NCBI GenBank assembly: GCA_025529335.1
Contig: JAMYHX010000006.1
Span: forward strand, 124,001-188,000
Direction: 5' to 3'
DNA length: 64,000 nt
Origin: Rhizopus sp. PT2906
Taxonomy: Eukaryota; Mucoromycota; Mucoromycetes; Mucorales; Rhizopodaceae
Shown here: one piece after another, positions 10,321 to 19,856 of the stretch
Numbering within the stretch: the stretch's first letter is position 1
How the letters are laid out: each line of letters opens with the position of its first letter
Notes under the pieces: generated by a model
Seen by the model: only the letters and a program-made list of their open reading frames with translations
Databases searched by the model: none
What the model was told of the DNA's origin: nothing
Made by a program: the position numbers and the translations under genes

Positions 10321-11235
10321 AGCCTCATCTACCCTATGTTATGTTGCTACTGAAATATGTAATATTTAATGTGTTCGATGCTTATTGACAGTAGCTTTAT
10401 TTTATTGTTTGTTAAATATAATAATAAATATACCTAAGCACTCATCCTTTTTCTAGTTTCCTGTATAAGTTTTGGTTTGTAAACTCACAAAGAAAGAAAA
10501 AGCAGAGGAGCATAATAGATGCTTAAGGTATAATCTAGTGTAACTGTCGTTTTATATGTTACGTATTTCACTACTCGAGGGTCGCATAAACTGGATGATC
10601 TTTTACCCATTTAAACAGGTACAAGTATAATTTAAGACTGTCAGCAATACGTACACCATAATATAGGCCAATGCTACAGTCACTACCTCTACTTTCTATA
10701 ATGAGTTTTCTAAATAGCTCACGCTGACTAGATTACATATATGAACTATTTCTCTCGATACAATCAATCATTTTTTGTCTCTATAGGCGAACAAGGAATT
10801 ATTGTAAGAAGTACTAGAATTCAATGTGGAGACAAGGTGCGGGATGTATTGATTATGTAGGCGTAATAGGAGAAGAGAATAAGTCTTTCGCTTGTTAGAA
10901 GAGCATATTAAAGTGTTGTACTCCTTTCCAGCAGTGCTTTATAGCCCCTTTGTAACCATCATTCATTGTATATCAAGAGCTCTCTGATTCCTAATTTCTG
11001 ACATAGACACACCTTTATATGAAGGTATTAATTACAGCTATGTATGTGCCTTATTGATCTTGTATCAAAAGTTGTGAAAACAATAACAGGCAATTAAATC
11101 TCAGCTGAGCACAGTTTTGGCAAAATAATACCCGTTTATAGAAGTATGTTTTCACGACAATATCATTTAATACATTTTCATGACAAAGCACTTTTTCTTT
11201 TTCTTTTTCTCGTCATTTTAATTCCTTGATATGCA
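10321..11235. other. Intergenic stretch without a supported gene
   Basis: No open frame of useful length or splice-consistent coding was found between the F-box gene and the CUE-domain gene. At 10655-10695 there is a diverged copy of the inner inverted-repeat sequence of the 6.6-7.0-kb element (CACCATAATATAGGCCAATG followed by CTACAGTCACTACCTC), without a visible partner end. A CTTTTT-rich tract at 11190-11215 precedes the next start codon. Confidence 0.5.
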
Positions 11236-13169
11236 ATGGAATCTTTCAAGGACTCAGGTATTTAATAGAGGTTTTTATTATATATGTGTATATCAACTGA
11301 TGTTATTATCGATCAGACCCAGTTCAAGAACTATATCAGGAAATTGAAAATCTTATAGGTAACTTGATGATATAACTGAATCTCCCAATGAGCTAAAACG
11401 ATAACTATAGATGGAAGCACATTAAAAGAGACCTCATCCATAAAAGAGATCGAGCAGGCTTTTGAACGACCTATTTTGATCGAAAGTGATAGTGATGAAA
11501 TGGAAGAGTAAAGAACTATTTTTTCATTATTCAAAATTGATTCTCAATTCATATTTTATAGGATGGAAGTCCCAATACCATCAGCAATGCATACATTATC
11601 GACGTGCCATCAGTGCGGTAGGCCCATGGTGGGCTCTGATAGCAATGTGTGTGCCAACTGCTACATACCTAAAAAGCAGAGACCTCGATCACGATCATTT
11701 ACACTTGATATTGGTCAAATTGCAGATAAAATAAAGCAGTCGTTACAGTTACCAAGTCCTAGCCATAGTATGACCCGAAGAAAAAGTATGCCGCATATGA
11801 ACAACGATCAGCATCTAGAGCCACCATTGAGCAGGCCGAGCAGTAGGGCTTCCTCATTCATTGATGATGTCAAGCAATTCTTGGCTCCTCTTAGCAGAAA
11901 ATCAAGTAGGACATCATTATTTCAAGAATTCCAAAGGGAAGCACAGCTTGAAAGAAAAGGTAGTCATAGTTCGATCCTGGATGCTATCAACATCTGTAAG
12001 CCAAAACGGAACAGTTTCAGTTATGAAAGAAGAGTGATTCAAGATGATAATGATGGCGAGATGATGAACGAGATCATGGATTTAAATAGACAGAAAATAC
12101 CTTCTTTGAGACGAAAGCAGATGAAACAAGTAGAATCACGCGAAGAACGAATGCATATCTACAGTAAGCCTCGTCCCCTTTCTTGAATTAAAAAGCCTGA
12201 CCTTTGTATGTAATAGATACTGCTTACTTTCAATGCATGGAGACAAAGACTGGCTTGATACCTTGGATTACAAAGCAAGCCCAAAAGGGCCCTCCTGATG
12301 ACTGGTTTGGATACACGCCTCCACCTAAGCAGCCTAAAAAGTTCTTGGGTATCTTTAAACGTAAAACCAAGACCAATGATCTAAGAGCACAACAGATGGC
12401 ATTAAATGAGGAGCTACTGAGCCGGTTACCATCCCTCTCTTCCAACTCTGTTTACAATATATCTCCTGTAGACTTTGAGCAATCTTATGATCCCGAAGAG
12501 GATGAAGAGGAAATACAACAACAACAGCAACCAGAAGAATATGAGCAAGAAGTATACGACACAAGCTATTCATCTTCTACCGCGACTGATATCCCTACCC
12601 CACAACCTATCTCTATCCTGAAAAAATCAAACTCCAATCGAAACATATACGATGATTACTATTATCAGGAACCACTTTACCACGAACGAGAAGAATTCGA
12701 CATGATACCCTCAGAGCTAGATTATATCAAAAAGAAGCCAAGTCGTAGGTCGAGAACCCCTGAATATATCAACTATCTTGACGGGCCACAACGACGAAGC
12801 AGTAGACGACCAAGTACGTATTCCAACGCCAACGGAGCGTACTATTCACAACAACAACAACGACGACGGTCGTTTCACATGGATGAAGAAGATGAAGAAG
12901 ATGAAGATTATTATTATTTACCTCCTATGGCTTTAAGAAATGATAGTAGACGATACCACCAAAGACCTAGTAGAAGAAGAAGCAACAAGGTCTCATCAGA
13001 ATATATACCACCTTATATGATGGAAGACTGGGAAATAGTGCTGGATGATCTCTGTGAGATCTTTCCAAGGTTAGACCGCCATTACATTCATAAATTCCTT
13101 GTATCAGCGCATGGTGACTTTGACACTGCTAAAGAGATGATTATGAATATGATTATGGAAGTGCAATAA
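11236..13169 (+). CDS. CUE-domain protein with N-terminal zinc ribbon
   Basis: Five exons (11236-11257, 11317-11358, 11411-11507, 11562-12163, 12217-13169) add up exactly to 571 residues. The first three short exons encode an acidic start (MESFKDSDPVQELY to SDSDEMEE). Next comes CHQC...CANC (about residues 65-85), a small zinc-ribbon pattern, then a long Ser/Arg-rich, probably disordered part with Gln and Asp/Glu runs. The last 45 residues (DDLCEIFPRLDRHYIHKFL to AKEMIMNMI) have the FP and helix pattern of a ubiquitin-binding CUE domain. A role in ubiquitin-linked sorting or degradation is inferred only. Phases agree at every junction (1,1,2,1), which is why I include the small 5' exons rather than starting at the ATG at 11563. 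If the third intron is retained, translation stops after 54 residues. Confidence 0.7.
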
Positions 13170-13336
13170 AGTGTAACATCATCATACCATTTCATTGGCT
13201 AAAACTGTCTCCATTAAAAAAATCGAAGGGTGGAAAAAAGTACGACTCATGTGAAAATGACAACCTATGTTTTTGAATGAAAGAGGCGTTCCTTTTTTCT
13301 TTTTCTTTTTCTTTTTCTTTCTTTCTATATTAAAAC

Positions 13337-14395
13337 ATGTTGCGCTTAAACAAGTTATCTGTCAGCAAAAGAGCATTTTCCACTTCCTCTCTTTTATTCA
13401 AAGATATCAAGAACGTCACCATTATCGGTGCTGGCTTGATGGGTTCCGGTATTGCTCAAGTAGCCGCCCAAGCTAAATACAATGTGACCATGGTTGATAC
13501 CTCGGATGCTGCTCTTGAAAACGGTAAAAACATCATCTCTTCCTCATTAAAACGCGTAGCACGTAAGAAGTTTGCTGATGATGAAGCCAAGCAAAAGAAA
13601 TTTATCAACCAAACGATGAGCAACATAAAGACCTCCAAGGATCCTAACGAGGCGGCTTCCTCATCTGATCTTATTGTCGAGGCTATTGTAGAGAATATCG
13701 ACATTAAACAAAAGTTATTCAAGGGATTGGACCAAGCAGCCTCTGCTGATACCATTTTCACCTCCAACACGTCTTCTTTACCTGTCACGTTGATTGCTGA
13801 AGCCACATCAGAGGAAAGAAAGAAACGCTTTGCTGGTCTTCATTTCTTCAACCCTGTGCCTGCTATGAAGCTGGTCGAAATTGTTCGTACAGACAAAGTG
13901 AGCGATAGTGTGATTGATGCCTTGAACCAATTCTCAAAGAATGTGGGTAAAGTACCTGTGAACTGTAAGGACACACCTGGGTAAGATTTGAAATATTTAT
14001 TATGTACAGATTATGAGTGACACTATTATAGTTTTATCGTAAACCGACTTCTTGTTCCTTATCTTATGGAATCTTACCGTATCCTCGACCGTGAAGAAGC
14101 CTCGATTGAAGATATCGATACTGCCATGAAGTTAGGTGCTGGTATGCCTATGGGTCCTTTGGAACTTTCTGATGTAAGTGCCTTTTTTTCCTGCACCTGA
14201 CTATATAATAACCCACAAAACTTTGTATAGTTCATTGGCTTAGATACCATGAAATTCATTGTTGACGGATGGCACAAGGAGGGTAAGATCGACCCTGCTC
14301 TCACTCAACCATCCAAGGCATTGGATAAGCTTATTGCTGAAGGCAATTTGGGACGCAAAACCGGAAAGGGTTTCTATGACTACTCCAAGAAATAA
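13337..14395 (+). CDS. HADH: 3-hydroxyacyl-CoA dehydrogenase, mitochondrial
   Basis: NAD-dependent oxidation of (S)-3-hydroxyacyl-CoA to 3-ketoacyl-CoA, the third step of beta-oxidation; 3-hydroxybutyryl-CoA dehydrogenase is the closest alternative. Three exons (13337-13980, 14032-14173, 14231-14395) give 316 residues, the usual size. The Rossmann motif IGAGLMGSGIA is at about residues 29-39, the catalytic His lies in GLHFFNPVP, and the C-terminal dimerisation domain with GRKTGKGFYDY is complete. The first 20 residues (MLRLNKLSVSKRAFSTSS) form a basic, Ser-rich leader with an RAF/S cleavage-like site, so import into mitochondria is expected. A CTTTTT tract precedes the ATG. An enoyl-CoA hydratase gene follows 96 bases after the stop on the same strand. 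Confidence 0.93.
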
Positions 14396-14491
14396 AGCGT
14401 GTGTAACTCCATTATGCCTAAATACATAAATTTAAGCATTTGTCATGTTTTTTTTTTTTTTTTCTTTTCTTTTTTCTCACTCTTTCTTTCA

Positions 14492-15286
14492 ATGTCACAA
14501 GAAGTCCTACTAACGATTGAAAACAATGTGGCCACACTTACATTAAACCGTCCTCACAAGGGTAATGCCCTCACAGCCACCATGAACACACAATTGCTGG
14601 CTTTTCTGGATCAAATAAAACAAGATCCGCAAGTACGAGTAGTCGTGCTTACAGGTGCAGGCAAATACTTTTGCACTGGTATGGATTTGTCCATGGCTGC
14701 AACATCTAGCGACGAAAAAGATCAGGAAGCTGCCTTTGCAAATGGTATCAAGGTCTATGAAGCACTTTATCGGTATCCAAAGCCCGTGATTGCCAGAATC
14801 AACGGACCTTGTTTAGGTGGCGGGGTTGGACTCATCTTTACGACGGATATACGTGTAGCTCATAAGGATGCTTATTTTGCATTAACCGAGGTCAAGCGTG
14901 GTATTCTGCCAGCAATCATCTCTCAGTACATTGTTCCTGAACTAGGATCACAAAAGGCCAAAGAATACATGTTGACTGGCCGTAAGGTCAGTATGGAAGA
15001 AGTCAAGGGTGCTCTCAGTACCGTTGTTTCCTCCGAGCAGGAGCTAGATCAAAGAGTCTCTGACTATGCTACCATGTTACTCGAGTCTGCGCCTGGTGCT
15101 ATGGCAGGTATAAAGCAGCTCGTACGCGCTATTACAGAAGGCAACGATGTTCAAAGATCACCCAGAGTCCAAGCATATGTCAAGAAAGCATTTTTAGACA
15201 TGATGAAGTCAGAAGAGGCAGCTTACGGTATCATGTCGTTCATGAACAAAAAGAAGCCAGACTGGTCTTCTCTTGCAAAATTGTGA
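14492..15286 (+). CDS. Enoyl-CoA hydratase/isomerase family protein, probably peroxisomal
   Basis: Crotonase-fold protein of 264 residues, single exon. The oxyanion-hole motif GPCLGGGVGL and the block FALTEVKRGILPA are conserved. One acidic residue equivalent to the second catalytic Glu of hydratases (in LTEVKRG) is present, but the first (usually in GGxCE) is replaced by GVGL, as in methylglutaconyl-CoA-hydratase-like and some isomerase members. The exact reaction is therefore uncertain. The C-terminus AKL is a type 1 peroxisomal signal. The start at 14492 is chosen because the upstream in-frame sequence encodes only a run of Phe from a T-tract. It lies head-to-tail behind the dehydrogenase gene with a short T-rich gap, and convergent with eL29. 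Confidence 0.85.
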   Translation: MSQEVLLTIENNVATLTLNRPHKGNALTATMNTQLLAFLDQIKQDPQVRVVVLTGAGKYFCTGMDLSMAATSSDEKDQEAAFANGIKVYEALYRYPKPVIARINGPCLGGGVGLIFTTDIRVAHKDAYFALTEVKRGILPAIISQYIVPELGSQKAKEYMLTGRKVSMEEVKGALSTVVSSEQELDQRVSDYATMLLESAPGAMAGIKQLVRAITEGNDVQRSPRVQAYVKKAFLDMMKSEEAAYGIMSFMNKKKPDWSSLAKL

Positions 15287-15441
15287 TTCTCTGTAAGACA
15301 ATTGTAATGACTGAACCCTCCTTTTCTACCCAATCTAATAATAAAATAACACAAAAGCCCAATGTTTTACTGAACATCCACAGTTGACTTTATTATTGCT
15401 TTCCAAGTTTAAACAAATATTGGAGGAGTCCACACACATGT

Positions 15442-15732
15442 TTAGTTCTTCTTGGCAGCAGCGAGGGCCTTCTCGGTACCCTTCTTAGCGAAACGCTGGT
15501 TACGGAGGAACTTGGCATCCAACTATAAAACAAGTCAAAACCTTGGTTCATTATGGTGTTTTAGAAATCACTTACGCTCTTTTGAGCACGGTACTTGTGG
15601 ATGACAGGCTTCTTGATACCGTTACGGTGAGCCTTCTTGTCTATAATTGAACATGTTAATTTTGTTCATTGCACATGGGTTAATTCAATGCTTACTTTGG
15701 TTGTGGTTGGTGTGGTTCTTGGACTTGGCCAT
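15442..15732 (-). CDS. RPL29: 60S ribosomal protein eL29
   Basis: Three exons (15732-15696, 15640-15576, 15522-15442) encode 60 very basic residues beginning MAKSKNHTNHNQNKKAHRNG, the signature of eL29, then KKPVIHKYRAQKSLDAKFLRNQRFAKKG. It is a small component of the large ribosomal subunit. The family normally has 59-65 residues in fungi. The early intron after the twelfth codon and the compact structure are typical of ribosomal protein genes. It converges with the enoyl-CoA hydratase gene (156 bases between stops) and faces the GH8 gene across about 620 bases. Confidence 0.95.
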
Positions 15733-15763
15733 CTTTACTATTGATCGTAAAAGTCAATTCACT

Positions 15764-15796
15764 CATTCATCCATCCATTCATTCATCCATCCATTC
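15764..15796. repeat. Perfect 16-bp tandem duplication in the eL29 leader
   Basis: The unit CATTCATCCATCCATT occurs twice in a row plus one base, 31 bases upstream of the eL29 start codon. On the eL29 sense strand it reads as an ATGG/ATGA-rich leader, containing several out-of-frame ATGs if transcribed. The rest of 15797-16301 has no gene; it contains a T-tract near 15910-15930. Confidence 0.7.
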
Positions 15797-16301
15797 TGTT
15801 ACCTTTAACAAAGTCTTTTAAAGAGAAGGAAGCTTCAACTGCTGCCCCTCTGCAGTGCTGTATGGGCACACGGAAGCCGAACAGGGAGTTATCCGGATTT
15901 GAAATTCCGGTGTTTTTTTTTTTTTTCTTTTTTCCTTTTACCCTCTCTTGCAGTTTTACCGGAGTGTTGGTCAGCCATAAGTATCATACGCTGCAATTAA
16001 ATAAAGGATAGCCCTTAACGTTTCCTCTTTGCAGTTAGACGCATATCGAGTTAACTGCAGATACCCTCATGTGGATCATTTTTGTTTGTTTTGCATATGC
16101 ATTTATGACTCTCTTTGACCATATTTATACATGACAAAAGAGGTATAATGACTGACCGGCAGGATTACCTATGACACCTATAAGCATTCCCTTATCATTT
16201 GAAGTATTGACGTAAAGAACAAGGTAGTAAAATCACAGTTGTGACCAGAAAATTCAAATGCTCTGAATGGAAAATTAAACCGCGCTTAATTTAAGTTCCA
16301 A

Positions 16302-16308
16302 TATAAAA
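16302..16308 (+). promoter_or_regulatory. Putative TATA box of the GH8 gene
   Basis: TATAAAA lies 43 bases upstream of the GH8 start codon in otherwise AT-rich DNA. A similar spacing (about 65 bases) is seen for TATA elements before the two small secreted-protein genes. The assignment is by position and motif only. Confidence 0.4.
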
Positions 16309-16350
16309 GAAGAAGCACTTCTTTTCTTCTTTATTTTATAACAAAATAAA

Positions 16351-17655
16351 ATGGGAAAAAGTGTTGAAGAAGCTTATGCTAAATGGAGATCCAAGTAAGG
16401 GGGGAAAAAAAGGGGTGAGATAATATAGAACCATTAGATTGAATGGTATTCTATAAAGGTACTTGAGGGCCCATGGAGATGGTTACTATGTTTACTATAA
16501 AGAACCCAGCGAAGGTGTTCCCGAGGTGACTTGCTCAGAGGCACACGGTACGTGTCACCATTCAAGCTGGGGATAATTCATTCATACTTCTCTTAGGATA
16601 TGGCATGCTTATTTCCGTATTAAAGCGTAACCAAGCAGACTTTGACGGAATGTATAGATACTTTAGTCAGTGGAAAAACCGTAACGGACTGATGCAGTAA
16701 AGAGATATAGTTGCCTGTTTTTTTTTTACATGTTACTTATTTCAACTGTACGTAGATGGCAACAAAAGAGGGGACATAATGGACAATTTGTTCCAGGAGA
16801 TGAAGGCGGAGAGAATTGTGCAACCGATGGCGACGTTGATATTGCAACATCACTTTTCTTGGCAGCTAAAGTATGGGGACGAGGTGGAGCACATGGAGAG
16901 ATTGATTATAGATCATCCGCTGTTCAATTATGTCGCTCCATATGGGAACACTGCTTCAATCATAAGACATATATGCCTTTGGTGGGTGACTGGGCCGATC
17001 CTGGGGACGAAGCATTTGCATTGACAAGACCCAGTGACTTTATTCTTAGTGGATACTTGATATTTTACCATGTAAAGAAAAAAGAAAAGAAAAAAAAAAG
17101 AAGAAACCACTGACTTTACCCCTTTACCTATAGGAAGATACAGAACGTCAGAATATATGGGGAAATGTCATTAATGCCATCATCAACACATGTCATATCC
17201 AGCTCAGTCTTCATCCACAGACGGGTCTCATCGCCGATTTCTTAAGCCTCGATCATCGATCAGGAACCTATCAACCAGTTCATAAAAAGGTGCTCGAGAG
17301 CAAGCATGACCCAGACTATAATTGGAACTCATGTCGTGTGCCATGGCGATTAGGTCACTATTACATGCTGTCCAAGGATCAACGTCTTCGACAGCTGCTC
17401 GAGACAGAAGCTAACTTTTTCGCACATCAGCTGGCAAGAGGAGAGATCAAGGCAGGTTATCATTTGGACGGCAAGCCTTTCGTCGATTACAGTGATATGG
17501 CCTTTAATGCACCTGTAAGCTTTTTGTTTTGGGTGTTGGACCGACACCAGGAATTACAGCAAGTGATGAAATATATAGATGAGGACCATGAAGGAACATA
17601 CTTTGGCGAAACTATCGCTATGCTTGGATTTCTGCAAGCTCATGTGCCTTATTAA
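16351..17655 (+). CDS. Glycoside hydrolase family 8 protein
   Basis: Five exons (16351-16394, 16459-16547, 16597-16696, 16756-17071, 17134-17655) give 356 residues. GH8 hallmarks are clear: SEAHGYGMLISVL near residue 40 holds the proton-donor Glu; CATDGDVDIATSL has the Asp pair of the active site; and WNSCRVPWRLGHYY lies in the C-terminal half of the (alpha/alpha)6 barrel. GH8 enzymes cut beta-1,4-glucans, chitosan, lichenan or xylan; substrate cannot be told, though chitosan is attractive because mucoralean walls are rich in it. There is no signal peptide, so the model predicts a cytosolic protein, odd for a polysaccharidase. The base-equivalent position reads Asn in WNSCR rather than the Asp of CelA-like members. 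GH8 is mainly bacterial, so old horizontal transfer is possible. Confidence 0.88.
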
Positions 17656-18117
17656 ACGCCCCTTTTTCTTTTTTCTGTCCTTATTTTGGACATCCACTCT
17701 CTATTCATAACACATGTAATAATATATCATAAATAAATATATACTTTCTATATTTACATATCTTCTTTACCCGTAATGTGTCCACTGAAAAATGCAACAG
17801 GAAACCATGTGTTAATAACGTCTTTTATTAGTAAGGTCGTGTAAATAGCTAGTCAGCGTGGCAGTTATTCATGAAGGCTCATGCTATAGAAAGCAGAGTA
17901 TTCCTATTTAAAGCTAGTCTGTTTGCTTTTTGGTAAAGAGCCTGAATGTATTCATGTTTATGTGATCATTTACTCTTAATAATGCTTTAGTCTAATAAAT
18001 CGTCTTGTGGCTTTACTTGTCTTCTTTCTCACATTTGTCTTTATCGCTTATTAATGGCGCATCACAGCGAAATCATTATAAAATGTACTTGTAAAGAGAT
18101 CAAAGTTTATTGACGTT
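17656..18117. other. Intergenic stretch, nothing recognised
   Basis: AT-rich sequence between the GH8 gene and the convergent small secreted-peptide gene. No coding or RNA feature could be supported. Confidence 0.5.
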
Positions 18118-18348
18118 TTATTGCGCTTTGATAACTTCGGGTAACTTTCCTTGCTTGGTGATATTTGGCACTATTTTACCTCCGAGTAACCTTCCTTGCC
18201 TGGTGATTTTTGGCGCTATTTTACTTCCGATTCTTAAAAGTGGACCGATGAAAGGAGCAGGAGCTGGGTGAGGAGCAGGTGCAGGCGCAGCAGAGCCAAT
18301 AGCGAAGAGAGAAGCACAGATGGTAAGAAAAACAAGCTTGATTTGCAT
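18118..18348 (-). CDS. Small secreted peptide with tandem cationic repeats
   Basis: A 76-residue product. The start at 18348 gives an immediate signal peptide (MQIKLVFLTICASLFAIGSA, then APAPAPHPAPAP). The upstream in-frame ATG would bury it. After the Ala/Pro stretch the mature part has two imperfect copies of a 13-residue unit (GSKIAPKITRQGR and GGKIVPNITKQGK), rich in Lys/Arg and Ile. There are no Cys residues. I recognise no family. A secreted, linear, cationic, repeat-bearing peptide could be antimicrobial, wall-associated or a processed signal, all unproven. A TATAAAA lies about 65 bases upstream (18415-18421). Confidence 0.6.
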   Translation of the reverse strand: MQIKLVFLTICASLFAIGSAAPAPAPHPAPAPFIGPLLRIGSKIAPKITRQGRLLGGKIVPNITKQGKLPEVIKAQ

Positions 18349-18414
18349 TTGTATAAAGATTAGATGGTTGAAGAAATTGTTGTATCCCTTTTTTTGCATA
18401 AAATATTGCCCCTC

Positions 18415-18421
18415 TTTTATA
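18415..18421 (-). promoter_or_regulatory. Putative TATA box of the small secreted-peptide gene
   Basis: Reading the minus strand, TATAAAA precedes the ATG at 18348 by about 65 bases. The motif and its spacing resemble those before the LysM gene at 61.9 kb. Confidence 0.4.
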
Positions 18422-19856
18422 TTAAAACAGATTCATATAGGCGCTGCTACCATGATCATTCACTATTGGTTATAGTTATATTTTACTATTCTTGGTTAGA
18501 TGCGCCCTGTTTCTCTTTGCTTTGTCGATCATGTATTCGTAAATGCATAAGCTGCAGAAAGTATATTCACTGTATGTAAATCCTTTTTTGCGCATGCTCA
18601 CCTTCACGTATTGACCATCTTGAATAGACAAAATAGCGCTGGAAAAAGGCGCATCTAGTATGCTTATTTATCTCTATAAACAAACTGCTTACTTCTGCTT
18701 TGAGAATTCAGTGGCTTAAAAATATGGAAACGAAGAGACGATTCAGGGAAAAAAAACCAAAGATGCAGAGTTGCGATCAAAGACTATCTGGAACTGGGCA
18801 GTGACGTAGAAGGTGCATAAATATCCTAAAGTGAAGATAGGCTAAGTGAAAGAGTACGAAGGTAGTAAATGGAGTGACTACGACTGGTAGTATTAGTAGA
18901 TTTACAAAGACTACAAGCTGCAATTTGTAAATTGTGTTTTATACTACGTAAATGTGGGGATAGTAGGATTAATTGTACAGGTGGATACAACCATCCAGGC
19001 GCAGCAGTTAATCATTTATCATAACGATGACCTTATTTGGGGGCGAGAGATGGCACCATCACAAGGCACACGAGGAGGTGAGAGTGCTGCACCAGTAGGA
19101 TCAACAGCTTAGGTGCTCTAAGAAATGAAGGTATCATCAAACTCCATGCTGTCATTCTAGAATGATGATTGAGGGGTCATGTTTGTAATATTGTAAGAGA
19201 AGAGGCTATGAACCTTAGTCTTATGCCCTGGTTAGAGACAAGAGGTGCAAAACTTCGGGACGGCTCCATGAGCAAAAGTAGATGAGGTAGAACTAGAAAA
19301 CTTAAGAATAACATAACCTCTACCGGAATAAACCCCCTGTGGTGAAAAAATAACCCTGCTATCATAAGCAGTTACAAACGCGATCATGTCATTCTTCAAT
19401 TGAGCCAAACCACAATTTTTCCTATCATATTGACAAGGGGAGGTTATTAAAAGTAATAGCCAAGATTTGAGAGTCAGGAAGGATAGAACAGTAGCATTAA
19501 AAGCATGTAGTGAATGATGGGAGTTGTATCATTATCACAAACTAATGTTGTATATACAAGAGAACGAAACCTTCAGTAGTTCGTTTAAGCAAAGGTTGCT
19601 GATCAAATGCTTTCACCTTATAGTAGCATCACTTGTTGGCGGAAACAGATGTGGGAGAGGGCCTGTGATCATAACAAGATATCTTTATTTCTCTAACCGC
19701 CGTGCTCACCCAGTTACTGGGCAGCTTAAAGGACGAAAAGACGCGATAAAGAAATCGGAGCAGTCCCCTCGATTCATTTCAAACGGAGTTTGATAAGCAT
19801 TAAATTTTTCTTAAAAGCAGTACAATTATTTTTTATACTTTTATTCTATCAAAACC
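18422..19856. other. Intergenic stretch without a supported gene
   Basis: Several medium open frames occur on both strands (for example minus 19177-19365 and plus 19524-19793), but none shows a recognisable motif, splice-consistent extension or plausible start. A plus-strand stretch near 18960-19110 reads smoothly for about 50 codons before a stop and might be a remnant exon. GC content is slightly higher than in the surrounding intergenic DNA, so an old decayed element is possible. Confidence 0.4.

Noticed and set aside
14399..14491. Extended start of the enoyl-CoA hydratase gene
   Set aside because: The extension encodes a Phe run from a T-tract and begins just after the upstream gene; the later ATG starts the conserved fold.
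15897..15970. Palindrome-like CCGGATTTGAAATTCCGG region
   Set aside because: Short imperfect symmetry beside a T-tract; nothing else supports a terminator or element end.
19524..19793. Plus-strand open frame upstream of NOP9
   Set aside because: No recognisable motif, and surrounding frames are equally open by chance.
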